Positions 18,475 to 28,746 of a stretch of DNA of 64,000 nucleotides are shown in pieces. Each line of letters begins with the position of its first letter. Positions within the stretch are counted from its first letter, which is position 1. Position numbers and translations under genes: made by a program. Location: contig JAEUKK010000008.1 of NCBI GenBank assembly GCA_016792625.1, positions 1 through 64,000 on the forward strand, read 5' to 3'. Source of the DNA: Deltaproteobacteria bacterium. GTDB lineage: Bacteria; Myxococcota_A; UBA796; UBA2385. The notes under the pieces were generated by a model. It saw nothing but the letters and a program-made list of their open reading frames with translations. It was not told the DNA's origin and did no database searches.

Positions 18475-20340
18475 GTGGACCGAGGCGGGCCGAGCCGCGG
18501 CGCGGTGGACGGCGCGATCGCCGCGGGGCTGGCCCTGGCGGCGGTCTGGCCTGCGCTGTGGGCGCCCGACCGCGTGATCGGCGACGGCGTCGACATGTAC
18601 GGCACGGTCTGGTTCTACGCCTGGATCCTGCGCTGCCTCGAGACCGGCGCAGACCCCGGCTTCACCGATCTCATGTTCCACCCGCTGGGGAAAAACATCC
18701 TGGCCCACACCGGGAACAACTTCCTCGACGCGATCCTCGCCGCCCCGCTCCTCCGCACCTTCGGCCTGCTGCGCGGGATCACGCTCACCATCGCCCTCAT
18801 CCTCTGGCTCAACACCATGGCGATGCGGGCCGCCCTCGCACCTTTTCGCCTCAGCCCCGGGCTTCGGTTGGCCCTCAGCCTCGCCTTTGGGATCAACCCC
18901 TTCGTGACCACCGAGCTGGTCGCCGGCCGGCCGACCCAGGCGCTCCTGGCCTTCACCCCGCTCGCGCTGGGCTGCACGCTGCGCCTCGGCGCGGCGGGCC
19001 CGCGCGGGGCCCTGCGGCTGCCGCTGCTGATTGGCCTCGCGGTGGCGCTGCAGGCCTGGACCTACTGGTTCGCTGGCGCCTTCTGCGCCGGGGCGGTGGC
19101 GGCGGTCGGCCTCGCCCGGGGGCTGTCCAGCGGGCCCGACCGGCGCCGGGCGGTCGTCGGCGGGCTGGTGGTGGCCGGAGTGACCTGCCTCACGTTGATC
19201 GCGCCGGGGGTCTGGGCGGTGGTCGGCGCCGGGGGAGGGATGGGCGCGGCGCCGGAGGGGGGGATGCTCGCCCTGCCCGCGGCTGTCGGGAACAATGTCC
19301 AGCAGGAGCTCTACGGCATCGCCCACGCCGAGGCCCAGGGGCTGCCCATCCTGCTCCGCGCGCTGCCGGTGGCCTTGGCCCTGGTCGCTGCCGCCCGCCC
19401 GGCGGGGCGCGCCTGGCTGCTCTTGGCGCTGGGGGCGGCTGTCCTCGCGCTGGGCCCCCGCCTCCCCGGGGTCGAGCTCCCCAACCTGCCCTACCTGTTG
19501 CTCTCCGAGGGGGTCCCGCACTGGGATCGGCTCTGGTTCCCCTACCGGATCGCCATGATCAGCGTGGTGGCAGTCTTCTTCGGGGCTGCGGCGGTCTTTG
19601 GTGGCCGACGTGGCCCGGCGGTTCAGGGGGCGGCGCTGCTCCTGTTGTTGATCGCCGGCCTGGATGCGGCGCGATGGGGCGCTTTGCCGCTGCTCACGCG
19701 GCCGCTGCGGGCCCCGGCTGCGCTGTCGGCGCTGCAGGCCCGGCCGGGCGGCTTGATTGAGCTGCCCATCGGGCTCGCCCGCGAGAGCATCGCGCATCAG
19801 GCCTTTCACGGGCTGCCCACTTTTGGCGGCATGGCCGAGAACGCGCCCTTCTTTTGGCCGGAGGGGCACCGCCAGCGCCTCGGGCACCCGCTGATCAAGG
19901 CCCTGCGGGACCCGGTCCGCCGGAAGGTCCCGGTGGGCGGCGGCACGGTGTCACACCTGGACCGTGTGCGCGGCTGGGGCATGCGCTACGTCGTGCTCGA
20001 TCGGCAGCTGCTCTTCGCCGAGCTGAGCGCGCAGCAGACCGCCGCGCCCGCGCCGGCGACCGCCGATCCCCGGGCCGCGGTCGAGGCCGCGGTGGGGGAG
20101 ATCTCGGCCGGGCTGGGCGCGCCGATCGGCGAGGATGGCGCGCTGGTCGTGTGGGACCTCGCCTGTCTGCGCCCGCGTCCAGAGGACATCGCCCCTTGCG
20201 CGCCGCTCGGCGGTGGAGCGGGGGCGGACTGGGGTGCTCCGCCCGCCCGCACGGTGTGGGAGGCGCTGCTGATGGAGCGCGGCCGGCTGCGCGCCCCGCG
20301 CCCCGGTCTTGCGGCGGAGGGCGGCGCCCTGGCGCGCTGA
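18475..20340 (+). CDS. Large polytopic membrane protein, GT-C glycosyltransferase-like
   Basis: A 621-residue protein with ten or more hydrophobic helices through about residue 420 and a soluble C-terminal part. Typical of GT-C-like membrane glycosyltransferases are an acidic loop after the first helix (RVIGDGVDMYGTVWF), a FHPLG/NNFLDA segment, a membrane-proximal LSEGVPHWDRLWFPYR segment, and GGLIELPIGLARES early in the soluble domain. The GTG at 18475 follows a GAGGGGAGG tract and was preferred over upstream starts lying in non-coding-like Arg-rich sequence. The likely role is sugar transfer from a lipid-linked donor; the acceptor cannot be told from sequence. Confidence 0.6.
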   Translation: MDRGGPSRGAVDGAIAAGLALAAVWPALWAPDRVIGDGVDMYGTVWFYAWILRCLETGADPGFTDLMFHPLGKNILAHTGNNFLDAILAAPLLRTFGLLRGITLTIALILWLNTMAMRAALAPFRLSPGLRLALSLAFGINPFVTTELVAGRPTQALLAFTPLALGCTLRLGAAGPRGALRLPLLIGLAVALQAWTYWFAGAFCAGAVAAVGLARGLSSGPDRRRAVVGGLVVAGVTCLTLIAPGVWAVVGAGGGMGAAPEGGMLALPAAVGNNVQQELYGIAHAEAQGLPILLRALPVALALVAAARPAGRAWLLLALGAAVLALGPRLPGVELPNLPYLLLSEGVPHWDRLWFPYRIAMISVVAVFFGAAAVFGGRRGPAVQGAALLLLLIAGLDAARWGALPLLTRPLRAPAALSALQARPGGLIELPIGLARESIAHQAFHGLPTFGGMAENAPFFWPEGHRQRLGHPLIKALRDPVRRKVPVGGGTVSHLDRVRGWGMRYVVLDRQLLFAELSAQQTAAPAPATADPRAAVEAAVGEISAGLGAPIGEDGALVVWDLACLRPRPEDIAPCAPLGGGAGADWGAPPARTVWEALLMERGRLRAPRPGLAAEGGALAR

Positions 20341-20714
20341 GGGGCACCCCCGACCGCGGCTGTGGCGATGGTGTGCTGCGCGCTGTCCTCGCTGAATTCT
20401 GCGCCGAGCTCAGGACTTGTGCGCCCGCGGGGTTGTCGGTGGGCCCCCTGGGGTAAAACAGGCTCAGGCGGTGGGGGAGGTGGCCGATGCGGCCCCCCAG
20501 CCCACGAGCGGGACCAACGGCCGCGTCGATGTGCCTGTCGGGGATGCCCTGCAGCACGTCGCTCTCAGCCCCAGACCAGACCCCCGGCCAGCCCCGGGGT
20601 CTGGGCCCGCCGCCGGACGGTCGGCCCCGCGCCGCCTGTTTGGCCGCCGCGGGCGCCCCCCGCACCCACCGCCGCGCCGCGGCCCGCGCCCTCCGCACCC
20701 ACCCCGAGGACCTG
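20341..20714. other. 374-base intergenic region upstream of lon
   Basis: No convincing gene lies here; the frame upstream of lon remains open but is Pro/Arg-rich without coding character. A TTGTCG (20433-20438) and a TAAAAC (20454-20459) separated by 15 bases form a weak promoter candidate with short spacing. A strong hairpin lies at 20576-20604. If transcription starts near 20466, lon would have a leader of about 250 bases. Confidence 0.4.
20576..20604. repeat. 9-bp inverted repeat in the lon leader
   Basis: CCAGACCCC at 20576-20584 is exactly complementary to GGGGTCTGG at 20596-20604 across an 11-base loop. No T-run follows, so a simple intrinsic terminator is unlikely. It lies about 110 bases before the lon start codon and could be an operator or an mRNA leader structure. 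Confidence 0.45.
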
Positions 20715-23162
<2,448 letters not shown>

Positions 23163-23175
23163 GCTCCCCGCGCGC

Positions 23176-23230
23176 GCAGACCGCAGGGCCCCCCGCCGGG
23201 ATCACGGCGCGGGGGTCTTCGTTTGTCTGC
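23176..23230 (+). terminator. Probable intrinsic terminator after lon
   Basis: CCCCCGCCG at 23190-23198 pairs with CGGC-GC-GGGGG at 23205-23215 (one 2-base bulge), followed by TCTTCGTTTGT. An outer pair GCAGAC (23176-23181) and GTCTGC (23225-23230) could extend the stem. It separates lon from the biotin carboxylase gene. Confidence 0.6.
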
Positions 23231-23263
23231 CCTTTGGCGGTGGGCCCAGGTTAGCCGCCGCGC

Positions 23264-24847
23264 ATGAGCGCACCCTCCCCGAACCCTGCCCAGATCCCCG
23301 CCGAGGCGCCCTCCGCCCCGCGCTGTCCGCCGCGCCGTCCGATCCGCCGCGTGCTCATCGCCAACCGCGGCGAGATCGCGGTCCGCGTGATCCGCGCCTG
23401 CCACGAGCTCGGCATCGAGACCGTCGCGGTCTACAGCGAGGTCGACCGCAAGGCCCTGCACGTCCGCATGGCGACCCACGCCCGCTGCATCGGGCCGGCG
23501 CCCAGCCGCGAGAGCTACCTGCGGGCCGAGGTCGTGCTCGCCGTGGCGCGCGAGACCGGCGCCGACGCGGTGCATCCCGGCTACGGCTTCCTGAGCGAGA
23601 ACGCCGTGTTCGCGCAGCAGGTCATCGACGCCGGCCTGGTGTGGATCGGGCCGCAGCCCTTCTCCATCCAGGCCATGGGCAGCAAGACCGAGAGCCGGGC
23701 GCGCATGGCCGCCGCGGGCGTGCCGGTCGTGCCGGGCACCACCGAGCCGCTGCGCGACGAGGCCGAGGCCGAGCAGGTCGCCGCGGCGATCGGCTACCCC
23801 GTGATGCTCAAAGCGGCGGCCGGCGGCGGCGGCAAGGGCATGCGCCGGGTCATGGCCGCCGACGAGATGGCCAGCGCTTGGCGGGCCGCCCGCAGCGAGG
23901 CCCAGAGCAGCTTCGCCGACGACGCCGTCTACATCGAGAAGCTCATCCTCGAGCCGCGCCACGTCGAGGTCCAGGTGCTCGCCGACGCGCACGGCAGCTG
24001 CGTGCACCTGTTTGAGCGCGACTGCAGCATCCAGCGGCGCAACCAGAAGGTGGTCGAAGAGACGCCCTGCCCGGTGCTCTCGCCCGAGACCCGCGCGGCG
24101 ATGACCGCGGTGGCGGTCCAGGCGGCCAAGGCGGTGGCCTACGAGGGCGCCGGCACCTGCGAGTTCCTCTATGGGGCCGACGGCAGCTTCTACTTCCTCG
24201 AGATGAACACCCGCTTGCAGGTCGAGCACCCGATCACCGAGCTGGTGACCGGTTTTGACCTCGTGCAGGCCCAGCTGCGCATCGCGATGGGCGAGCCGCT
24301 CTGGTTCACCCAAGATGACCTGCAGCAGCGCGGTCACGCCATTGAGCTGCGGGTCTACGCTGAAGACCCGACCGCTGGCTGGGCGCCCTCGCCGGGCCCG
24401 GTGCCGAGCTACCGCGAGCCGACCGGGCCCTGGGTGCGGGTCGACGGCGCCGTCTACGCCGGCTCTGAGGTGCCGATCTACTATGACCCGATGGTCGCCA
24501 AGCTGGCGGTCTGGGGCGTCGACCGGGCAGCGGCCCTGCAGCGGGCGGCGCGCGCCCTGCGCGAGTACCGCGTCCGCGGGATCAAGACCTCGATCCCCTT
24601 CTTCCGCGCGCTGATCCAAGACCCCGACTTCGTGTCCGGGCACTACAGCACGGCCTTCCTCGACCCCGCCCGCATGGATCGCCTCATCGCCGCCATGCCG
24701 CCGGCCCAGCCCGAGCTCGCCGCCCTGGTCGGCGCAATCGCCGCCTACGACCGCGATCTGGCCAAGGCGAGCCAGCCGAGCGCCGCAGGGGCCGCGGGCA
24801 CCTCGAGCGCCCCGAGCGCCAGCCCCTGGAAGTGGAGCCTCCGATGA
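23264..24847 (+). CDS. accC: Biotin carboxylase subunit of an acyl-CoA carboxylase
   Basis: ATP-grasp enzyme that carboxylates the biotin of a carrier protein, supplying acetyl-, propionyl- or methylcrotonyl-CoA carboxylation. After a 27-residue Pro/Ala-rich extension, the 527-residue protein shows VLIANRGEIAVRVIRACHELGI, the HPGYGFLSEN segment, the ATP-binding KAAAGGGGKGMR loop, the EKLILEPRHVEVQVLAD block, FERDCSIQRRNQKVVEE, and the catalytic EMNTRLQVEHPITE block. It is typical of AccC or the BC domain of PccA/MccA without the fused carrier. The carrier gene follows with an ATGA overlap. No carboxyltransferase gene is in the window, so the acyl substrate is undecided. Confidence 0.92.
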   Translation: MSAPSPNPAQIPAEAPSAPRCPPRRPIRRVLIANRGEIAVRVIRACHELGIETVAVYSEVDRKALHVRMATHARCIGPAPSRESYLRAEVVLAVARETGADAVHPGYGFLSENAVFAQQVIDAGLVWIGPQPFSIQAMGSKTESRARMAAAGVPVVPGTTEPLRDEAEAEQVAAAIGYPVMLKAAAGGGGKGMRRVMAADEMASAWRAARSEAQSSFADDAVYIEKLILEPRHVEVQVLADAHGSCVHLFERDCSIQRRNQKVVEETPCPVLSPETRAAMTAVAVQAAKAVAYEGAGTCEFLYGADGSFYFLEMNTRLQVEHPITELVTGFDLVQAQLRIAMGEPLWFTQDDLQQRGHAIELRVYAEDPTAGWAPSPGPVPSYREPTGPWVRVDGAVYAGSEVPIYYDPMVAKLAVWGVDRAAALQRAARALREYRVRGIKTSIPFFRALIQDPDFVSGHYSTAFLDPARMDRLIAAMPPAQPELAALVGAIAAYDRDLAKASQPSAAGAAGTSSAPSASPWKWSLR

Positions 24848-25371
24848 GCGACGCGCCGACCCTCCAGTATGACGTCAGCGTCGGTGATCTCCACCAGCGC
24901 ATCGCTGTGCGCCTGCTCCGCACCACCGCCCAGGGCGCCCGGGTCTACGGCCTGCGGGTGGCCGGCGGCGCCGAGCAAGAGGTCGAGGTGACCCGCCCCG
25001 AGGCCGTCGTGCTCAACCTGCTCGTGGGCGACCGCTCGGTCGAGGCGGGCGCGGTGCCCCAGGCTGACGGCTTCTTGGTCGATCTCAACGGCCTGAACCA
25101 CGAGGTCGCCGTCGTCGATCCCCGCCAGCGCGCCCTGCGCCAGGGGGCCAGCGACGGCGCGGCGGCCGTCCGCACCCAGATGCCCGGCCGGGTCGTGCGG
25201 GTGCTGGTCGCGGTGGGCGACAAGGTCGAGAAGAACGACCCGCTCGTCGTGGTCGAGGCCATGAAGATGGAGAACGAGCTGCGCTCGCCCAGGGCCGGCA
25301 CCATCAAGCGGATCGCCGTCCAGCAGGGTGATCTCGTCGAGGCCAAGGCCACGCTCATCGAGCTCGGCTGA
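24844..25371 (+). CDS. Biotin carboxyl carrier protein (biotinyl-lipoyl domain)
   Basis: A 175-residue carrier whose C-terminal biotinyl domain (about 105-175) holds the attachment site, Lys141 in EAMKMENEL, within the usual hammerhead sequence (TQMPGRVVRVLVAVGDKV before it, SPRAGTIKRIAVQQGDLV after). The N-terminal 100 residues form a beta-rich region like the linker between the BC and BCCP domains of propionyl- or methylcrotonyl-CoA carboxylases rather than the short Pro/Ala linker of AccB. This suggests a PccA/MccA-type alpha chain split into two genes. The ATG overlaps the stop of the biotin carboxylase gene. Confidence 0.9.
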   Translation: MSDAPTLQYDVSVGDLHQRIAVRLLRTTAQGARVYGLRVAGGAEQEVEVTRPEAVVLNLLVGDRSVEAGAVPQADGFLVDLNGLNHEVAVVDPRQRALRQGASDGAAAVRTQMPGRVVRVLVAVGDKVEKNDPLVVVEAMKMENELRSPRAGTIKRIAVQQGDLVEAKATLIELG

Positions 25372-25391
25372 GGCCCTCGACAGGCTGAACC

Positions 25392-25412
25392 GCGCAGCCG
25401 GGCTGCGCTTTT
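25392..25412 (+). terminator. Intrinsic terminator of the biotin carboxylase/carrier operon
   Basis: GCGCAGC (25392-25398), CGG loop, GCTGCGC (25402-25408), then TTTT. It lies 20 bases after the stop of the carrier gene and before the end of the convergent tatC, and is the cleanest textbook terminator on the plus strand here. Confidence 0.8.
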
Positions 25413-25430
25413 CGGCGCCGAATCCGCGGC

Positions 25431-26288
25431 TCAGGCCCCGGCCGGCGCCGCCTCGTCTTCTTCTTCGTCGCGCTCTTTGGTCGTGAACATCCAGGCGATG
25501 CCGATGCCGATGATGTAGAGCACGGTCAGCGGCGCGGCCATCAGCACCTGGCTGAGCACGTCGGGCGGCGTCAAAATGGCGGCCACGACGAAGATCGCGA
25601 CGATCGCGTAGCGGAAGAATTTGACCATGTCGATGTGGTCAATCAGCCCCATGCGGGCCAACACAAAAACAATGACCGGGAGCTGAAAACTGGCCCCGAA
25701 GGCCACCAACATCTTGGTGACCAGGCTGAGGTACGCCGAGATGCTCAGCACGGCCTGCACATCACCCGAGGTCACCGAGATGAAGAAGGGGAAGGCGTAC
25801 TTGAAGATGACGAAGTAGCAGAAGCTGGCGCCCATCAAGAACAGCGTGGTGGACGAGAAAACCAGCGGGATGACGTACTTCTTCTCGTTGGGGTAGAGCC
25901 CGGGTGCGACGAAGCGCCAGAACTGCCAAAAGATCACGGGGGTGGAGGCTGTGAGGCCCGCGACGCCGGCGACCTTGAGGTAGGTCATGAAGCCCTCGAG
26001 GGGCTCGGTGATCGCCATCGTGCCGCTGCTGCCCTTGAGGGCCTCGTTCATCGGCGAGACGAGGAAGTCCCAGATCGGCTGGACGAAGGCCAAGGCTCCG
26101 CCGACGCAGATGGTCACAGCGAGCAGCGTCCACATCAGGCGGCGCCGCAGCTCGAGCAGGTGCTCCATCAACGGCATTTGGAACTTCTCGACCGGGTCGT
26201 CAAAGCCCTCGTCCGAGCGGGGAAAGGCGTCGTCGTCGGCGGTTTTGGAGGGCGCGCCCTTGCCCAGCGGCACCTTCGGCGGGCTCAT
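25431..26288 (-). CDS. tatC: Sec-independent protein translocase TatC
   Basis: Six-helix membrane protein that recognises twin-arginine signal peptides. The 285 residues begin with a charged 35-residue extension, then the conserved QMPLMEHLLELRRRL segment (37-51), whose Glu belongs to the signal-peptide site, and the first helix. Other family features are the periplasmic P-rich FVAPGLYPNEKK block, a long FKYAFPFFISVTSGDVQAVLSI region, and the LTPPDVLSQVLMAAPL block near the last helices. The C-terminus is acidic. Its start overlaps the stop of tatB (ATGA), a usual tat arrangement; tatA is not separately present. Confidence 0.96.
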   Translation of the reverse strand: MSPPKVPLGKGAPSKTADDDAFPRSDEGFDDPVEKFQMPLMEHLLELRRRLMWTLLAVTICVGGALAFVQPIWDFLVSPMNEALKGSSGTMAITEPLEGFMTYLKVAGVAGLTASTPVIFWQFWRFVAPGLYPNEKKYVIPLVFSSTTLFLMGASFCYFVIFKYAFPFFISVTSGDVQAVLSISAYLSLVTKMLVAFGASFQLPVIVFVLARMGLIDHIDMVKFFRYAIVAIFVVAAILTPPDVLSQVLMAAPLTVLYIIGIGIAWMFTTKERDEEEDEAAPAGA

Positions 26289-26692
26289 GCCTCATCCCCC
26301 GGGGCGCTCAGCGCGGGCGCGACCGGCGCGGCGGGAGCTTCGGCGGTGACCGGCGCAGCGGCCCCCTCGGCGCGGGCCACCGAGCCGGCGCCCCCGCCGT
26401 CGAGATCGCTGAGGTCGGGCTGGCCGCCCTTGGCTTCGAGCGCGCGGCGCCGCACCTCTTCGGCGCGGGCCAGGGCTTGCTCTCGGCGCTTGCGCAGCTC
26501 AACCGCCCGCTTCTCGGCGTCGGCGCGGTCGGCCTCGAGCATAAAGGCCCGGCGGAGGTCATCGCTGGCCCTGCGGACCTTGCCGTACTGGCGGCCCAAG
26601 AAGCGGAGCAGCTCGGGCAGCCGTTCGGGCCCCACCACGACGATCGCGAGAACGGCGATGAGCGCGATCTCCTGCCAGCCAAGTCCGAGCAT
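26285..26692 (-). CDS. tatB: Sec-independent translocase subunit TatB (TatA/B family)
   Basis: A 135-residue single-span protein of the TatA/B family. The start MLGLGWQEIALIAVLAIVVV forms the short membrane helix; GPERLPELLRFLGRQYGKV (22-40) is the amphipathic helix, with the Glu-Arg-Leu-Pro typical of TatB. A charged coiled helix to about 90 and an Ala/Pro-rich tail follow. The ATG at 26692 was chosen because it begins exactly at the conserved helix. TatB brings substrates to TatC, and the two genes overlap. If no other tatA exists in the genome, this protein might also supply the TatA role. Confidence 0.92.
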   Translation of the reverse strand: MLGLGWQEIALIAVLAIVVVGPERLPELLRFLGRQYGKVRRASDDLRRAFMLEADRADAEKRAVELRKRREQALARAEEVRRRALEAKGGQPDLSDLDGGGAGSVARAEGAAAPVTAEAPAAPVAPALSAPGDEA

Positions 26693-26773
26693 AGCGCCCC
26701 AGCGCCACGGTCCAGGCAGCCCCGTGGCAGGGCTGGCGAGCGGGGACCGCGGCGGCCGGTGTATAACCGACCC

Positions 26774-27580
26774 ATGTGCCGCCTCTTCGGGTTCCGCTCC
26801 CTCGCCCCCAGCCGGGCCCATCGATCCCTGGTCCTCGCCGAAAACGCCCTCCACGCGCAGGCAGACGTGCACACCGACGGGTGGGGCATCGGCTACTACC
26901 TGCGGGGTGAGGCCTACGTTGTGCGGTCGGACAAGCCGTGTCGCGACGACGAGAGCTTCACCCTCATCTCTGAGCGCTTGGCGAGCCAGACCTTCGTGGC
27001 CCATGTGCGCAAGGCCACGGTCGGGCAGAGCAACCCGCTGAACTCCCACCCTTTTCGGCACGGCTGCTGGTTGTTCGCCCACAACGGCACGGTCTTCGGC
27101 TTCGACCGCCTCGTCGACCGCATCCTCGCCGAGACGGCGCCCGAGCTGCGCGGCCTCGCGCTGGGCACCACCGACTCCGAGCGCCTCTTCTACTTCCTGC
27201 TCACTGGCCTCATCGGCGGCGGGCTGTGTGAGCACGGCCGGGCTGCGGTCGACGAGGCGGTGGCCTCGCGGGCCTTGCGCAGCCAGGTGGCCCGGCTCTG
27301 CCAGATCGCCGCCGAGCTGGGCGAGCCGCCGCCCCTGCTCAACTTCATCCTCACCAACGGCGCGGTCTTTTTTGCCCACCGCTCAGGCCTCGAGCTCTTC
27401 TTGGCGACCCAGAAGCTGAGCTGCGCCGACGCCGCCACCTGCCCCGTCGTCGACAAGGTCTGCCTGCAGAGCCTCTCGCCCCTCTCGGCCCACTTGGCCC
27501 AGGCGGGCAGCGGCGCGCCGCTGCGCCAGGTCAACCACGCGCTGGTCAGCAGCGAGCCCGTCGGCGACGAGCACCTGTAG
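26774..27580 (+). CDS. Class II glutamine amidotransferase (YafJ-like), ending at an in-frame amber codon
   Basis: N-terminal nucleophile glutaminase-type protein of 268 residues. It starts MCRLFGF, so Cys2 becomes the catalytic N-terminal residue after Met removal. HTDGWGIGYYL, FVAHVRKATVG and NSHPFRHGCWLFAHNGTV are the family's glutamine-binding blocks. The reading ends at TAG (27578-27580) after NHALVSSEPVGDEHL. Family members usually continue with a Trp then a Leu-Pro-x-Gly-His strand, and exactly that frame continues after the TAG. TATAAC at 26762-26767, six bases before the ATG, could give a leaderless message. The activity may still be intact since only the C-terminus is affected. It diverges from tatB. 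Confidence 0.82.
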   Translation: MCRLFGFRSLAPSRAHRSLVLAENALHAQADVHTDGWGIGYYLRGEAYVVRSDKPCRDDESFTLISERLASQTFVAHVRKATVGQSNPLNSHPFRHGCWLFAHNGTVFGFDRLVDRILAETAPELRGLALGTTDSERLFYFLLTGLIGGGLCEHGRAAVDEAVASRALRSQVARLCQIAAELGEPPPLLNFILTNGAVFFAHRSGLELFLATQKLSCADAATCPVVDKVCLQSLSPLSAHLAQAGSGAPLRQVNHALVSSEPVGDEHL

Positions 27581-27736
27581 GAGGAGCTCCCTGAGGGTCA
27601 CCTGCTCACCGTCGGCCCCTCGATGCGCGCCCTGCTCGACCCGCCTCTGCCCGGCTGGGCCCGATGCCCGCCCGAGCTGGCGCCGCGCCCCCGCGCCGAG
27701 CCTGGGCCGCGGGTGCGGATGCTCCGGGCCGGTTGA
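27581..27736 (+). other. In-frame continuation of the amidotransferase gene beyond the TAG codon
   Basis: After the TAG at 27578, the same frame runs 51 codons to a TGA at 27734-27736. It begins EELPEGHLLTVGPSMRALL, which matches how YafJ-like proteins end (acidic residue, Leu-Pro-Glu-Gly-His, then a beta strand). Replacing TAG by the one-base neighbour TGG would restore DEHLWEELPEGH, the expected pattern. It may be a nonsense mutation, read-through or a sequencing error. Confidence 0.6.
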
Positions 27737-27784
27737 GGCGAGGCCCGGCGCGATAGGCTGCCCCGACCACCCCGGAGGGGCCCG

Positions 27785-28705
27785 ATGACCGATCCCGAGC
27801 GCCCGCCCGCCGGGCCCGCCGCCTTGCCCTTCCGCGCGCGCCCCGCCGCGGCCGCAGACGAGCAGCCCACCGCCGCCGTGCTCCCGGTCCGCGCGCCGGC
27901 CGATGAGCTGCGCCTCGTCGTGGTGCAAGACGGCCGCGTGCGCCGCGGCGGCGAGGTCAGCCTCAGCGCGCTCGACCCGGGCCTGCTCGCCGGGGTCGGC
28001 GTTTTTGAGACCATGCGGGTCCGCCGCGGGCGGGTGGTCGCGCTCGATCAGCACCTCGCGCGCCTCGCCGATGGGGCCCGCGCGCTGGGCCTGCGGCGGC
28101 TGCCGCACGAGCAGCAGCTCCTCGTCGAGATCAGCCTCGCTCAGACCACCTTGGGCGAAGACGAGGCGGTGATCCGGGTCAGCCTCACCGCCGCCGGCGC
28201 GCTCTGGGTGCGCGCCACCCCCGCGCCGCCGCCGCGGGCTGCGGTCGCTGCGGTCAGCGCGCCGGCCCTCTGCCTTAGCTTGGCGGGGATCAAGCACATG
28301 AGCCGAGCGGTCGGCCACGCCGCCTTGGCCGCGGCGCGGGCGGGCAGCCCCCGGCCGGTCGACGAGCTGATCTGGCGCGAGCCGGGCGGCGGTCTGCTCG
28401 AAGGCACCTGGAGCAACGTGCTGGCCGTGATCAACGGCGAGATCTGGACGGCGCCCACCGACGGGCGGATCTTGCCGGGCGTGACCCGCGCTCGCGCCTT
28501 GGCCGCCGCCGCCACGCTCGGCCTGCCGGTGTGCGAGGCGCCGCCGCCCGCCGACGGCCTCGATGAGCTCTGGTGTATGTCGGCCGTCCAGGGCCTCGTG
28601 CCTGTGGTTGTTCTCGACGAGAGGCCCGCGCCCGGGGCCGGGCCGATCGGCCGCGCGCTCGCCGCTGCCCTCGATCGGGCGGACGGCGACCCGCTGGCCC
28701 GCTAA
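27785..28705 (+). CDS. Fold-type IV PLP enzyme (aminodeoxychorismate lyase or branched-chain aminotransferase-like)
   Basis: Pyridoxal-phosphate enzyme of class IV, 306 residues. An extra 40-residue Ala/Pro-rich N-terminus precedes the family core. Key segments are GVGVFETMRVRRGR, the PLP Lys170 in LAGIKHMSRA, LLEGTWSNVLAVINGEIWTAP where Glu contacts the pyridine nitrogen, DGRILPGVTRARAL, and the closing DELWCMSAVQGLVPV. The length and the Asn-Val of the TWSN motif fit either 4-amino-4-deoxychorismate lyase (PabC, folate synthesis) or a branched-chain aminotransferase; I cannot decide. GGAGG lies at good distance before the ATG, and a TAGGCT box at 27754 may be its -10. Confidence 0.8.
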   Translation: MTDPERPPAGPAALPFRARPAAAADEQPTAAVLPVRAPADELRLVVVQDGRVRRGGEVSLSALDPGLLAGVGVFETMRVRRGRVVALDQHLARLADGARALGLRRLPHEQQLLVEISLAQTTLGEDEAVIRVSLTAAGALWVRATPAPPPRAAVAAVSAPALCLSLAGIKHMSRAVGHAALAAARAGSPRPVDELIWREPGGGLLEGTWSNVLAVINGEIWTAPTDGRILPGVTRARALAAAATLGLPVCEAPPPADGLDELWCMSAVQGLVPVVVLDERPAPGAGPIGRALAAALDRADGDPLAR

Positions 28706-28746
28706 GGCGGCCCGTCGGCGGGCCCAGCGCCCGCAGAGGAGCGCAG

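Noticed and set aside
20487..20714. An N-terminal extension of Lon
   Set aside because: The frame is open but Pro/Arg-rich; the ribosome-binding site and family start both point to 20715.
27578..27580. The TAG as a pyrrolysine codon
   Set aside because: The residue expected at this position in homologues is Trp, the family is not known to use pyrrolysine, and no pyl genes are in the window.
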